Source: Malania oleifera (taxonomy: Eukaryota; Streptophyta; Magnoliopsida; Santalales; Ximeniaceae). Taken from it: 64,000 nt of DNA. Of this stretch, positions 12,258 through 24,300 are shown piece after piece. Every line of letters starts with the position of its first letter. Within the stretch, counting starts at the first letter, position 1. A program made the translations under genes and the position numbers. Under the pieces are notes generated by a model. The model had not been told where the DNA came from. It saw only the letters and a list, made by a program, of their open reading frames with translations, and did not search any database. The stretch is from NCBI RefSeq assembly GCF_029873635.1, contig NC_080423.1, forward strand, positions 97,212,397 through 97,276,396, written 5' to 3'.

Positions 12258-13482
12258 AGATGTCAGAAATTATGATTTTTAGAATACAATGTATGGTTTT
12301 ATACAGTAAATGTGTGGCATGAATATTATTTTACGTGGAGAAATATCATGATATGACAATGATACGAATGGAATATGTTTTGAGAAATTATAAAAGAATA
12401 CAGTACATTATGATGTTGAAAATACATGATAAATTGATTATTTTCAAAATGATATACATATTTGAAATGATTTCGGTGCGAGGCCATATTAATGTATGAT
12501 TTTGGCGCAAGGCCGTATTTATGAGACGATCGGCACGAGGCCGTATTTATGAAATGTTCAGCACAAGGCCGTATTTATGAAATTATGAAAGATGCTATAA
12601 TATTAAGTATTATATGTTATCAGAACCCTGATGTTAGTTTAGTTCAGTTCAGGAGCATGGTATTGTAGCTTATAGATCAGATATCTATGATCAGATTAGT
12701 GCTAACCACCCCACAAGGGGGTGGGAGATGGATAGTTGATGTGGCTTTCAATAGAGTGTGGACGTCCACCTGGTAGTCCGGACCAGGGTGTGGTGGGTCC
12801 ATCGTACTTACAGACATTTTTGACTCGACAGTGGTTGACCAGCAATTGTTGGGTCCCGCCTTCAGGTTGCACAACCCGTCATGGGGGGTAATACATGATA
12901 TTAGCTAGCTATTCATTTTGAGTATATTTTCAGTATTATCAGTTATAACAAATGTTTCATGTATGATATGACTTATTAGTAAATATGAAAGCATGTGATT
13001 ATTCAGTACGATATGATGAACGTTTATAAAAATATGAAATGTACTGTATATGTATAATTGCCTTAAATGTTCATGTTGTCACACAACTGTATTTAGTTTA
13101 TTTTCCTTTAGTGAGAAGTGTCTCATCCCAGAACTAAATTAATTTTTCAGGAGTCCCTAAGAGACTGGCGGGTCGTGACCGCCGTTGAGTCAGTGATATA
13201 TTACCCCGTTAGGAGGGTAAGCAACGTACTAGGATCAGAATTGTTTTGGTTATGAGATCCTAGATATATTTTGAAAATTTTGGAAGAATGTAAATAAATA
13301 CAGTATTAAGGGAATGTAGATAACTCTGGTATTATGTTTTATGGTTGGATGATTGAGATTTTATATTTACTGCTGCTTAGGTTTTCGTTGTGATTGACAG
13401 GTGTCCCTGTTACCCACGGGTTCAGGTTGACTTTTCTATTTATTATGCTACACTTTATATTAAGGAATTTGAGGTCGTTACA
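11416..13482 (+). mobile_element. Gypsy solo LTR (forward), unit 1 only
   Basis: About 2,067 bases starting TGTGACAACTCGAAT and ending GGTCGTTACA, the same family as the LTR at 40130-42466. No internal region or second LTR adjoins it. U3 has a cluster of TCGTCGACGA-like palindromes (11467-11655), then CTATAAATATG at about 11670 as the likely TATA box. A long (TC)n lies in the transcribed leader, and short tandem GCGAGGCCGTATTTATG-like units at 12475-12590. Flanking 5-mers are CGTAT and CATAC, so the target duplication is degraded or absent. It is missing at the matching place in unit 2. Confidence 0.8.
11736..11792. repeat. (TC)n microsatellite inside the LTR
   Basis: Near-perfect TC repeat about 65 bases past the candidate TATA box of the LTR. 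The same placement of a TC tract occurs in the LTRs at 34236-34299 and about 53590-53612, and a short one at about 40460. Confidence 0.95.
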
Positions 13483-13577
13483 CATACACACACATGTGCA
13501 GTACTTTAGGATAAAGTGATATGTGACCATCATGGCCATGTGCGTTACACAGGAAGAGGAGAGTGGTAGGGGCACAT

Positions 13578-14091
13578 TGTAATGACCTGCTATTTAAATG
13601 GGTTATATATATACTATAACATTTGAAATGCTCTGATACCAAATTGGATTAAACCCAATCATCAACTCAAACAGCAGGAAGCAGAAATCAAATAAACATA
13701 ACCATACGTAATTATATACAATACCAGAGTGCTAAAGTGTTTCCCAAAATATACATATATATCTGTTTTCCAAAATACCCTCAACTGGCTAGGGCTATAA
13801 AAAAATACTTCCGAAAATACTAACACTACTGTCAGGGCTCTATCTATGAGCCTGATCTGCTCGTTTACCTGGATCACCTGAAAAATGTTAAAATAATTGG
13901 GATGAGCCAACGCTCAGTAAGACGAAATATGTTATTACTAGTGTGTGGAAAATGAGTTACAATACTGTGAAAATCTATTACTATATATACATGTATCACT
14001 GAATCTGTAAAGTACAATATTAGTAATATAATCTTCATTTTTTACCCATTGCTTAACATTTCTGTACTTTAGGTTTCTACTCAAAATACTG

Positions 14092-14136
<45 letters not shown>

Positions 14137-15552
14137 CTGTTTCTATAAACCTGTATAAGCATAGTAATAACTGTAAACTTTCCTGTGAATAACTGTGTAT
14201 CATGATTTAACCCCTCATGACAGCATTGTGCGGCCCGTAGGCGGGATTTACCCTGACTGGCCAACCAAGAATAAATCACTATACTCCATAGTCTGATCAG
14301 CCCTCCTCAACCCATATCTGATGGGGAGCCTGTCCACTCATGGGCTCTATGTGATCGACATTTATACCACGTATTATCTGAATAGGTGGTTGCACTCTAT
14401 ATACTGTATGTAGCTATGGTACCATGTTCTGTAAACTGTATGGTCCAACAGGGTATGATATTATATAATACATCTCTATATACAACTATCTGTCTTACCA
14501 TGATTCTGTAATAACTATATAAATCATGACGCTGTGAAAAATTGAATCTATATCAACTGTGTTTCTGCAATTAACTGTAAATCTGTATGTCAGGGTACTG
14601 TAAAACTGTATAATCATGGTATTTCTGTAATTGCTATAAAATATATTCACTGTCTGTATATTCTGTAAAACATAACTCAGGAAAATACTGTAAAACATAT
14701 TTATGTATTATATCTATATTCTCAAGCCACACAATAATTCTTAAACATATTAATCATACTTGATAAACTATATAAATCTCTACTGTGAATAATACTCTGG
14801 TAGAACATTCATAATTTTATACTGAAATCATACTCAAATAACCTAGCATAGCATATTTCCCTTACCTGTTTCTTGCTAAAATCCCCTACTATAATGGGTC
14901 CAACACCCGCAGGGTTCTCCACTCAATACCCTGAAAACTATAAATCTAAAAAAAAACATTACTATTTCTACGTCTATTACATTTCTTGCAACTGTTGGAA
15001 ACTCAAATTCCGAATAAAAGACCTTACCCTGGATTTGGGATGAATCCCAATTTCGCTCCACCGACAAACCGCTCCGATAGACATGAAGAGAACTTCGCCA
15101 AGAGCGTCGTGGTGGCTTCAGATAGTCGATCCGGCAATTGACAAGATCGAAATCGAAGAGAGATAGAAGAGGGGTCGTAGGAGAGAGTGCAACGCTGTAT
15201 TTCGGAATTAATCCGAAGTTTTGCACTATTTATACTATGGGATTCGTTGACAAGCCACGTCACCTCATCGACGAGTCCTTCAATAATTTCGTCGACGAAC
15301 TTCCTCCTTTGTCGACGAATTCCAATCTATCCCAACAACCTCTCTTGGTATCTTCTCGTCGACGAGGTCCTAAAGAACCCTTGTCGACGAAACCCCTGTA
15401 TTCGTCGACGAGACCTGGGGAAATTTCTTGGAATTATCACCTCCAAAATGCAATGTCGTCGACAAGCGCGAAGTCGACTACCTCCTTTTGTTACTGATTT
15501 CATTTCCCTCTCTCTTTATTATTTAAATACCATTATTTTTTGGATCGTTACA
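13578..15552 (-). mobile_element. Gypsy solo LTR (reverse), unit 1 only
   Basis: About 1,975 bases. The plus strand starts TGTAATGACCTG and ends GGATCGTTACA. It is the same family as the split LTR at 38934-40129 and 50629-50981. Read on the minus strand, the U3 has TCGTCGACGA palindromes (15240-15470), then TATAAATAG at about 15230. The site shows GGGCACAT on the left and ACATAGTTCTG on the right, while the unfilled site in unit 2 reads GGGCACATAGCTCTC (about 28672). This places the insertion exactly, although the duplication itself is partly lost. Confidence 0.82.
14097..14134. repeat. (TA)n microsatellite
   Basis: Nineteen or so TA units inside the reverse LTR. Confidence 0.95.
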
Positions 15553-17034
15553 TAGTTCTGCTCCTTTCCCCACATGCCATCTTGGACTGTGATGCACACG
15601 AGTCAATGTGGCAATAGGGAAGTGGTGGATACACAAACTCACTAGTCATTTTTATCTATTTACTTACTGTTATGTAGGTCTATGATGTTATAAGTCACAC
15701 AAACCCACCAATCGTTCTTATCTATTCACTCACTACTATGTAGGTCCATGATATTATAGGTCTGTGACAAAAAACATTTTCCTTAATGTCAATCAGTTGT
15801 TAATTTACGAAATTCTATTAAAGAAATATTTTATTGTTAGGTTCGATAGTCAAAATTCAGATTCATATTATAGTTTGTGCTAATAGACCAGGAAGGCTTA
15901 ATTTGACAATACCCCTTCCCTCGGAAGATGAATGAAAAGTAACTTTCAATACATTGTCTCTTACAAGATTGATTCGTTATTATACATTGATACAAAGAAC
16001 TTGATTCACTCATTTTAAAGTACTGACAATTAATGCAATAATAAAAGACTATAGTAACTTGACTAATATTGAAGGGTCATATAAATCTACCTAGATAAAA
16101 TTGTCAAAAGGGAAGAAATAAGATTGCTTTGAATTTGATGAAATGTATCAAGTTTCTAGAATAATGTTTTTATAAGATTGTAATGTTTCAACCTTTTCTA
16201 CTAATTCAACAATTCAAAAAAACATTTTTTTTCAAGTACTAGTTGACGAAAATCGGAGCAACATATATATTAAGATAATTTAAATTTAATAATTTAAATA
16301 TATTTCAAAATAAAGCAATAATTTACTATCGTACTCAAGTTTATAAATAAAAGTACAAGTAGCTAGTTATTTATAAGTATTTGTTTCATTTTGGAACTAC
16401 AAAAAAAAAAATATAAACAGACACAAAATAATACTATCATACAAAATAAATGTTATGATCGATATGGATAAATTTTAAAAGGACATGATCATATGAAACA
16501 TTAAAGAGATATAAAATTGAAAATATCATATAAGATTATATTTAATAATATGTTCATATGCATCATTTTCTTTTTTTTTTTTCTTTTTTTTTATTTTATA
16601 AAAGTTTTCAATGTATGGCTTTTTCTATCGAATGTTGGAATGATCTTATTGTAATTTTTTTGAAAAAGTCAAAAGTTTGTAATGCTCTTTGCGACAAACG
16701 CATTTCAACATTAGTGCTAGCCTAATCAATTATTTTGCCTAACCTAGTAGAAAGTTTTTACTTTTTTTCATATTTAATTTAGTTTGCCCTACACATGCAA
16801 AATTTCCTTGGGATACTGCCCCTACAAAGTAGCAAAAGGCTCCTAGCTATACACCATAATAATTCTTAAATATTTTAGTTTTGTAGGATTGCTTAATTTT
16901 ATTAAATTATTTAAAATTATATATTATAATGTAAGATAAGACATTTTCTAAGAAGTGAATTTGGTGATAAAAAGTAACAAATTTTAAGGAACTTAGAGAG
17001 CATAACAATTTAACTTATAGAAAACATTTATTAA
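15553..17034. other. No gene recognised (duplicated with about 28680-30352)
   Basis: AT-rich intergenic sequence present in both units. No open frame of note and no terminal repeats were seen. A (TA)n at 29410-29457 in unit 2 is much shorter here. Confidence 0.6.
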
Positions 17035-17789
17035 TAGGGCAAAAGACACTAACTTCTCTTAAGATTTAATAAAAATGCAATGACACTTCCAAAGGTTTCA
17101 AAAATTTCAAAAAACTCGCTTGAGATTTCAAGGATTTCATGAACCTCTCTTGATATTTGTTAAAAAGATACAAACTTCCTCTTGTATTTTGTAAAAAGAT
17201 AAATTTGTTAGGGAAAGTCTAGGGGTGAGCATAATTCGGTTAAAACCAAATTAACCGAATTAAACAAGTAAATTCGGTAGGTTCGGTTTGGTTTTCATTT
17301 TCGTTGAATTTCAATTTTCGATTTTCGATTTTTGATTCGATTTTTAGGTTCGATTAATTCGGTTAACCAAATTAACAGAATAGTATAAATTAATAATAAA
17401 TAATTATATATTGTATATTAAAATTTTAATTATTTTTATGTATTATATACATATATTAAAATTTTATATATATTATTTATATTATATATATATATAAATA
17501 TTAAATTGGTTAAAATTGGTTAACCGATTTAACTGAAATTCGGTTCAGTCAGTTTTGAGCTCGGTTAAATATGGAATTTCGATCAGTTTGGTTAATGAGA
17601 TTTTTTAATCAATTTTTTTTTGTTAATTCAATTAATTAACCGAATTCACCAAACCGACCAAATGCTCACCCCTAAGAAGGTCTGTGCCTTTTTGTTGAAC
17701 CCCAGGAGAGGTTTGTGACATTTTTGATATTTTAGGAAAGATTTGTCTTCTTACCAAATCTTATGAGTGATAAGTGTCTTTTGGCCTTA
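17035..17789. mobile_element. MITE with AAAAGACACT terminal repeats, unit 1 copy
   Basis: Inverted ends TAGGGCAAAAGACACT (17035) and AGTGTCTTTTGGCCTTA (ending 17789). The inside is repeated TTTCAAAAATTTC-like sequence with no coding. The superfamily is uncertain, because the flanking TTAA/CTAA does not settle the target duplication. It is interrupted by a second MITE at 17220-17674. The same nested pair is at 30353-31079 in unit 2, so both were in place before the duplication. Confidence 0.65.
17220..17674. mobile_element. hAT-like MITE nested in another MITE, unit 1 copy
   Basis: Ends TAGGGGTGAGC and GCTCACCCCTA form an 11-base perfect inverted repeat. Flanks GGAAAGTC and AGAAGGTC differ at two of eight bases, fitting an old 8-base hAT target duplication. 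The inside is built of repeated ATTCGGTTAACC-like words. The matching copy is 30536-30962. Confidence 0.78.
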
Positions 17790-17815
17790 CTAATATCATG
17801 ACTTTTGAATACAGT

Positions 17816-17866
17816 ATGTCGCGATGTCTCGGACCTGCCCAGAGAACCACACTCTCAAAATATTCA
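17816..17866. other. Junction of the two duplicated units
   Basis: About 51 bases that match neither the sequence left of unit 1 nor the sequence right of unit 2, lying between the last shared base of unit 1 (ATACAGT) and the first of unit 2 (CATACTCT). It is consistent with filler DNA at an end-joining breakpoint. Confidence 0.6.
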
Positions 17867-18199
17867 CATACTCTACCAATTTGTCAAAGTTAGCAAATAC
17901 TGTTTGTTTAACTTTAGGAATGTGGACATAACTTTTATCGACTAAGAGAAAACAATAAGGCAATTAAGGGAAAGAATTTGAAAAGCAAATCTTCTGTAAT
18001 TTTTTCCACATACTAATAAAGCATCCAAGTCTCATACTTCCGCGAAATCCAGAACGAACAACACTGAGTCAAACAAAAGACCCAACATGGATTTTGAAAG
18101 GAGATAGACTGAGATCGAGAGACCTCCCAAACCAATTTTACTTATTTAAGTACCATATTTTGCACTCTATTACCATATATATATATATATCACGCCAGC

Positions 18200-21100
18200 T
18201 TATTGGGAGTTAGCAATGGCTCCATTGTTGTCTTTAGGCAGATGAATTTGGCGTATGATTCGGAAAGTTGGCAACAGCTCCTCCTTGGATGGTACCTCAG
18301 ATTCTTTGATGATTGGTAATTCTGAAAACGCTTTCATCCACTGGTCTATTAAAGGGTATTTTTCAGAGTCAAATACTTTGACAGATGAAGCTGCCTCAAT
18401 AACTTCCAGCCAAGTAGGCATCCAACCCAACACCATGTCCACTAACCCTATTGTGCTGCCCCCAAAGAACTTCTTGCCCTTGAGCTCTCCTTCAAGAATC
18501 TCTAATGCATGCTTTGCTTGCGTCACTGCCTCCTCTTGCTGCTCTTCCTTGCTATGCAAGATTTTCCCCGCAACCTCGCCCAACTAAACATGCATTATTA
18601 ATGAAATTCAAATTATTTACAGTCATAAAATTAAAATGAACATAGGTTTTTTTTTTTTTAACATGAACATAAATATATGAAATTGTTTTCATAGTTGATA
18701 TATTCTTTTTTATTTTTCTTTAATAAATCAAGCCTGTTTTAATTTACATACATCTTTTAAATTTTTTCATGACAACTCCTCTTGTATGAGTTATTAGTTG
18801 GTCAAGCATTCCATTTTGTTGGTATTTAGTATTATTTTTTTTTATCTTGTTCAAGCACTGCCTAGTATCAATGCATACAAAAATTCAATAAGCCACATTA
18901 TTTTTGCTTAAGAATCACGCTTAATTGTATGACCTATTGGCATGGCTAGTATATATATCAAGAAAAATGAGTCTACAGGTGTGAATAAATGGGAGAAAAT
19001 CTATATTAGTCTTGAGGCTATGCTTTATAACTTGAATTGTTTTTCTATAAAAGATTCTCATGCATAACACAAAATATTTGTGTAGCTTGTTTATAAAATG
19101 ATTAGATATATACAAAATTATTTAAAAGTCTTAATCTTCTTAAAAAGTCTCTTTCACATTTATTTAAAATTTTTTTTTCTAGTCACATATCTATGATTTT
19201 GAATGTTAGATTGGTCAAGTTCAATGCACATTTATTTGCTTTTTAGATTCCTGACTTATATTTGATGATTGTCAAGTTGCTATGTCTCATATTGTCTATG
19301 TAGCTGAGAACCAATCAAAGCATCCAATGAACTCTCTTTACCCATAATTCAAACTTGAGACCTCCATTAATATGAATATCGAGCTTCAATTATTATGATG
19401 TTTCTTAAAAGATAGTAACATTACTGAAGTGGTATTCAAACACTTCTCCATAAATAAATTGAATTTTCTTCAAAAAAAATTAGGAGAAAAACATTTTTCC
19501 TATTCTAATCATGTCTTTCACTATTGTTATATTTGTGTGTGGTTCTTATACTTAGTGGCATCACAAACAAACAAAGGAAAACATGTAAGAAAAGTCTTCT
19601 TGTGCTGGCAGCAGAAGACTCGTCGACGAGTGCCCTGTGCTCGTCGACGAGTAAATACTGAGAGTTGGAAAATCTCAGAGTAAAAGACTCATTGACGAGA
19701 GTATAGACTCATCAACAAGTGGGCTTCTTTGTCTCGTAGATGAATCCCCTGTACTCGTGGACGAGTGCGCCTGGGCTGCAAGAAGTTATTTGAATTTTGA
19801 ATTTGAACAGTGTGATGGTTGGGGATTCAGAGGGAAACCTTTGAGAGCTTGTTATATATGTTCTTCTAAGCATATTTTAACAAGTAAGAGAGTAAGAGAG
19901 GGGTGAGAGAAGGAGAGAAGATCATTGAGTGCATATCTTTGATTTTCATAGTGAAATCTCTTACCGATTGCTCCCGTGGATGTAGGATTTGCCGAACCAC
20001 ATAATTCCTGGTGAAGTTGCTCTTATCTTTACTCTCTTTACATTGCCATGGTTGCGGAATAATTCTTTATTCACCATTTACTTTGTTGCAAGTATGTATG
20101 TGTGATTCTTTATACAATGTTTATTCCACTACGCATTGTTAGAAGAGACCCTTATTTCACAACAATTAGCATCAGAGCGTATTTTATGGCCTCTGAATTT
20201 AAGGATCTCATGGTGTAACAAGGCATGGTGATGGTTTATACAGAATTCAACCAGATAGCATGGATGTAACTACTTGGAATGAATTGGGAGCAATCATTCA
20301 ATTTTGTTTGACTAGAGACATGTTGTATCACGTCGTGGATGAGAATTCTCCGACATTAGTTTGGTGAAAACGGGAATGCCGATATATGTCTAAGGGTTTG
20401 TCAAAATCTGCAAGTGTAATGGAGGAAGACTCGGAATGTAGTGATGGAGATTTACTACGTGTTTCATCGGGTTCGAAGTGCCTCATGGGTAATTCTTGGA
20501 TCTTAGTCACCAGATGCTTTTATCCTAGAAAATGGTTTGACATCTACATGTCAGTTTATACTGGTTGTATTTTGATGAAAAATGATATTCCATGTAAAAT
20601 GTTTGTTATTGGAAATGTCAAAATCAAAATGCGTGATGGTGTTGTAAAAGTCATATATGATGTAAAGCATGAATCAGGTCTAAGGAAGAAAGGTTTTTCA
20701 TTTGAAAATTTAGACTGTAATGGATATTGTTACGAGTCTGAATGTGGAGAAATGAAAGTGTGTGAGGATAACTTGATAGTGATGAAAGGGAAAAAGTAGC
20801 AAAAAATATCTATGCACTGCAGGGTGTTACAGTTGTAGGTGGAGTTGCAACTATTGAATCTGAGTCAATTATCCTATGGCAGTATGGTTAAAGCATATGA
20901 GTGACTACATGTGTTCAAATACTTAGGAACAAATGATGATAGCATAAGGGGATAGACATATGTATTTCGTGTGTTTATCACAAAGGGTGAAGAGACCCAA
21001 ACCCAAAAAATAAAAGAAAAATAAATGAAAGAAAAGGAAAATATATAAAGGAAAGGAAAAATAAGAAAAAAAAGGAAAAGAGTTTGGTTAGGACCAAACC

Positions 21101-21316
21101 GTTGACAGTTTGGTGGGACTCAGAATAATCGTCAATCGTTTTCCTGTAGGGCAAACTACCGAGAGCATATAAGGGCATTTTTGGTTTGGCAAATCACCGT
21201 TGACGGTTTTAGAAAACCTTCGATAGTTTTGTGTGGGGACAACTTGCCTATAAATAGACATTAGATAATTTTTTTTTTGAAAAATTAGTTATCTCTCTCT
21301 CTCTCTCTCAGCTCTG

Positions 21317-21383
<67 letters not shown>

Positions 21384-24300
21384 TCCCTCACGTGACTCTC
21401 TCTCACTTCTACGCTCACCCGAAGCCGCTCTCACTCCCCAAACGTCTTTCTCATCTCTCTCGGGTTGTCGGATCAGTTTCTGCGGCAGTTTCGTAAAGCT
21501 AGGATCTTCATCTCCCAATCATTTTAGGCATTTTATTAAGATCAAGTAAGGGGAATAAATTATGCCAACTTTTTATTAAATTTGAACCGATTAAACTTAA
21601 ATTTATGATTTTAGAAATGTTATGCTAGTTGTATTTTCAAAATCCAACCGATTGAAACTGAGTATTATGTGATATAATTTCTCTAGTCAAATTATTAGGG
21701 TATGATATGACATTCAAACCGTGTGTTATGAGATTAATTCTTCACAAACTGGTTGGGATTACTGTGGTAAATGAATTGATATGTTTGGGTGATTTGTTTT
21801 GTGTGGTTTTTCGGGTATTTCACAATATAACGTTGGCAGGCCTGAGGAGTTTGTTATATTATCATTTATATAAATGGGGGTCAAACATTTGGCAGGCCTG
21901 AGGAGTTCATTTTATTGAATTACTAAGTCATTTTGAAAGTGTAACAGTGGATGTCAGTTGTGAAATACGTGCTGGGAACGATGAAGAGGGGTGCCCTAAG
22001 AACCATGAAAAGTGAAGTACTTGTGCAGTATCCTGTGTGAATGTGAATGAAATATATTGTAAATATGGATGTGTTGTGTTGTATGTGTATACAGATTTTG
22101 TGGTATGATTGATTTTGAATGTGTGTGAGTACATGTATGTGAATTTAAATGCATGAATGAATATGGCGAAGTAAAACTCCCCACCTGAGGGTTTACTGAG
22201 TAAGGTGAGTACCCTGATAAGTATCAGTTGTAGCCTCACCCAAATTAAAAAGGGTAAGGTTACAAGCGGTATAAGAGCAAATGGGTGTTACATGTATGGA
22301 CGTGTAATCTCTTCAATCCTCAGGAACTCTCACATATAAATGATTACGTATGTATGAGTACAGTCTGCATGTGTCTTCTCAGTTGATGTTGATTAACAAA
22401 CAATTATATTTTATATACACTAAAACTCATCTGCCACACACTAATATAGTTTATTTCATCCTTACTAAGAAGTGTCTCATCTTAACGATTTATTAACTTT
22501 TTAGGTTCTTCTAGAGATCGGGCTTGAAAGCCTATGCAGGGTTTAGTTTTTGTGACTGTGAATGAATGTAAGATATTGGAACATATAAGTTTTTGTTTTA
22601 AATGTTGGTTATGTAATATGGACAGGTGGAAACTCTTTTTGGTTGTATAATATTGTACTCTGGTATTTATTTGAGGTAGTTTAATAATTTTTCGCTGCAT
22701 GAGTGATATTTATGGTATCAGAGATTGGTGAATGGAATACATAACACCTTGGGCCCCACTTGGCGGGTTCGGGGCATTACAAAGGGTCTTGGTGTACTTC
22801 ATATAGTGGCTGAGGGGAAGAACCAAACCGGAAAAGAGATTCTCAAGTCAAACATTGGGGCTGAGTACGCTTGTTTTGTTCAAAGAGTTTTGTGAGCAGG
22901 GCAGGTTATATGCAGGACTTGCAGGGTACTTCTTGGTAAAGTCAGTAAGTATGACGCATTTCTCGTGTGTCAGATCACCAAAGGTAACGCTAGATGGGAA
23001 AGTTGCAGGTGAATGTGGGTAGGTTTTGTGGTAGACTACTCGGTTGCGAGTGGATGTTCACTGGTGCACTATTCTAGTGATGGAGGATCTAGGCTTGGTG
23101 TTATGTTCAGACTATACATTTTTCTATTGTATAATAAAGGTGGGTGCAAGCTGGGTGATCCTATGGCAAACAAAGGGGTGATCGAGGACATGACTTTTGG
23201 TGATAGAGTCATAGGGTAGCGTACTCAAGTAAAGGAAGAGAAACTAATGCCAAAAAATTGAAGTAGCAGCAATCATGTTATTCAGATGGAGTTAGGGACT
23301 TTAGGCAAAAATGCGAGGAGTTTTATCTTGCGTCAACAGTATCACGGTATGAATGGGCAAGTGATGCAGGTGGAGTAATAGACTTAGGGCAGAGATGATG
23401 TAGTTCATATTGCAGGGAGTTTTCAGCTCGAGAGACCAACATGAACACGATGGGCCCATGTGTACTATCAAACCACCATTCAAGTATAAATTGGTGAGAC
23501 TTCTAGTTGGGAAGAGGGTGATAGTGATGTATGAAGTGATGTATCTATTGTATGTGAATAACATGTTATTGGCTAGAAATGCTTAAACTGAGGCTAATCA
23601 GTTGGGAACTCTGTTGAAAGGTTTTGACATGAATGTGTTGGGTACGACCAAAATGGGTCTTGGTTTGTTGATTCACATGGACAAAACTGCAGGGAGATTA
23701 GTATTATCTTAGGGTGGTTTTGTGAACAAGGCTACAGGGAGATTGGTGTTATCTAAGGGTGGCTTTATGGATGGAACCGTAGGGAGACTTTTTTTGCCGT
23801 CTCAAGGGGGTTCTGTGGAGAATCAATATGGAATGGCTACCGCTTGGTACCCAAGAACAGACTATGATGTCCGGGATATGTCAAAGATCCTCTGTGATTG
23901 TGTAATGGAGCGTTTCAGTAGGCAATAAAGTGGACTATTAGTTGTTAGTTTTGTTGAGGACTATGCAGGGGGCTTTGGTGATATAAGGCTTGCAGTAGTT
24001 TTTGTGTTTCCTATTTTGGGAAGGTCTTATTGAAGCTTAGGGTGAAGTTTTTAGGTGTTGCATCTACAACTGGATCGGGATTGATGGTAGATGCTGAAGC
24101 TGCCATTGGCAAGTTTAAGCGGCATTGCTTGGACTTGGTACATGTCTCCAAGTGCTAGAAGGGATACGATCCCAACCAAGCGTTTGAAGTTCAAGGTGGA
24201 GAAATTAGTCATGTTTTCAGGTTCTCTTAAGGGGCATATAATTGCCAAGGTAGATATTTTTATATTTGTTTGTGGCTCTTATACTTAGTGGGATCACAAA

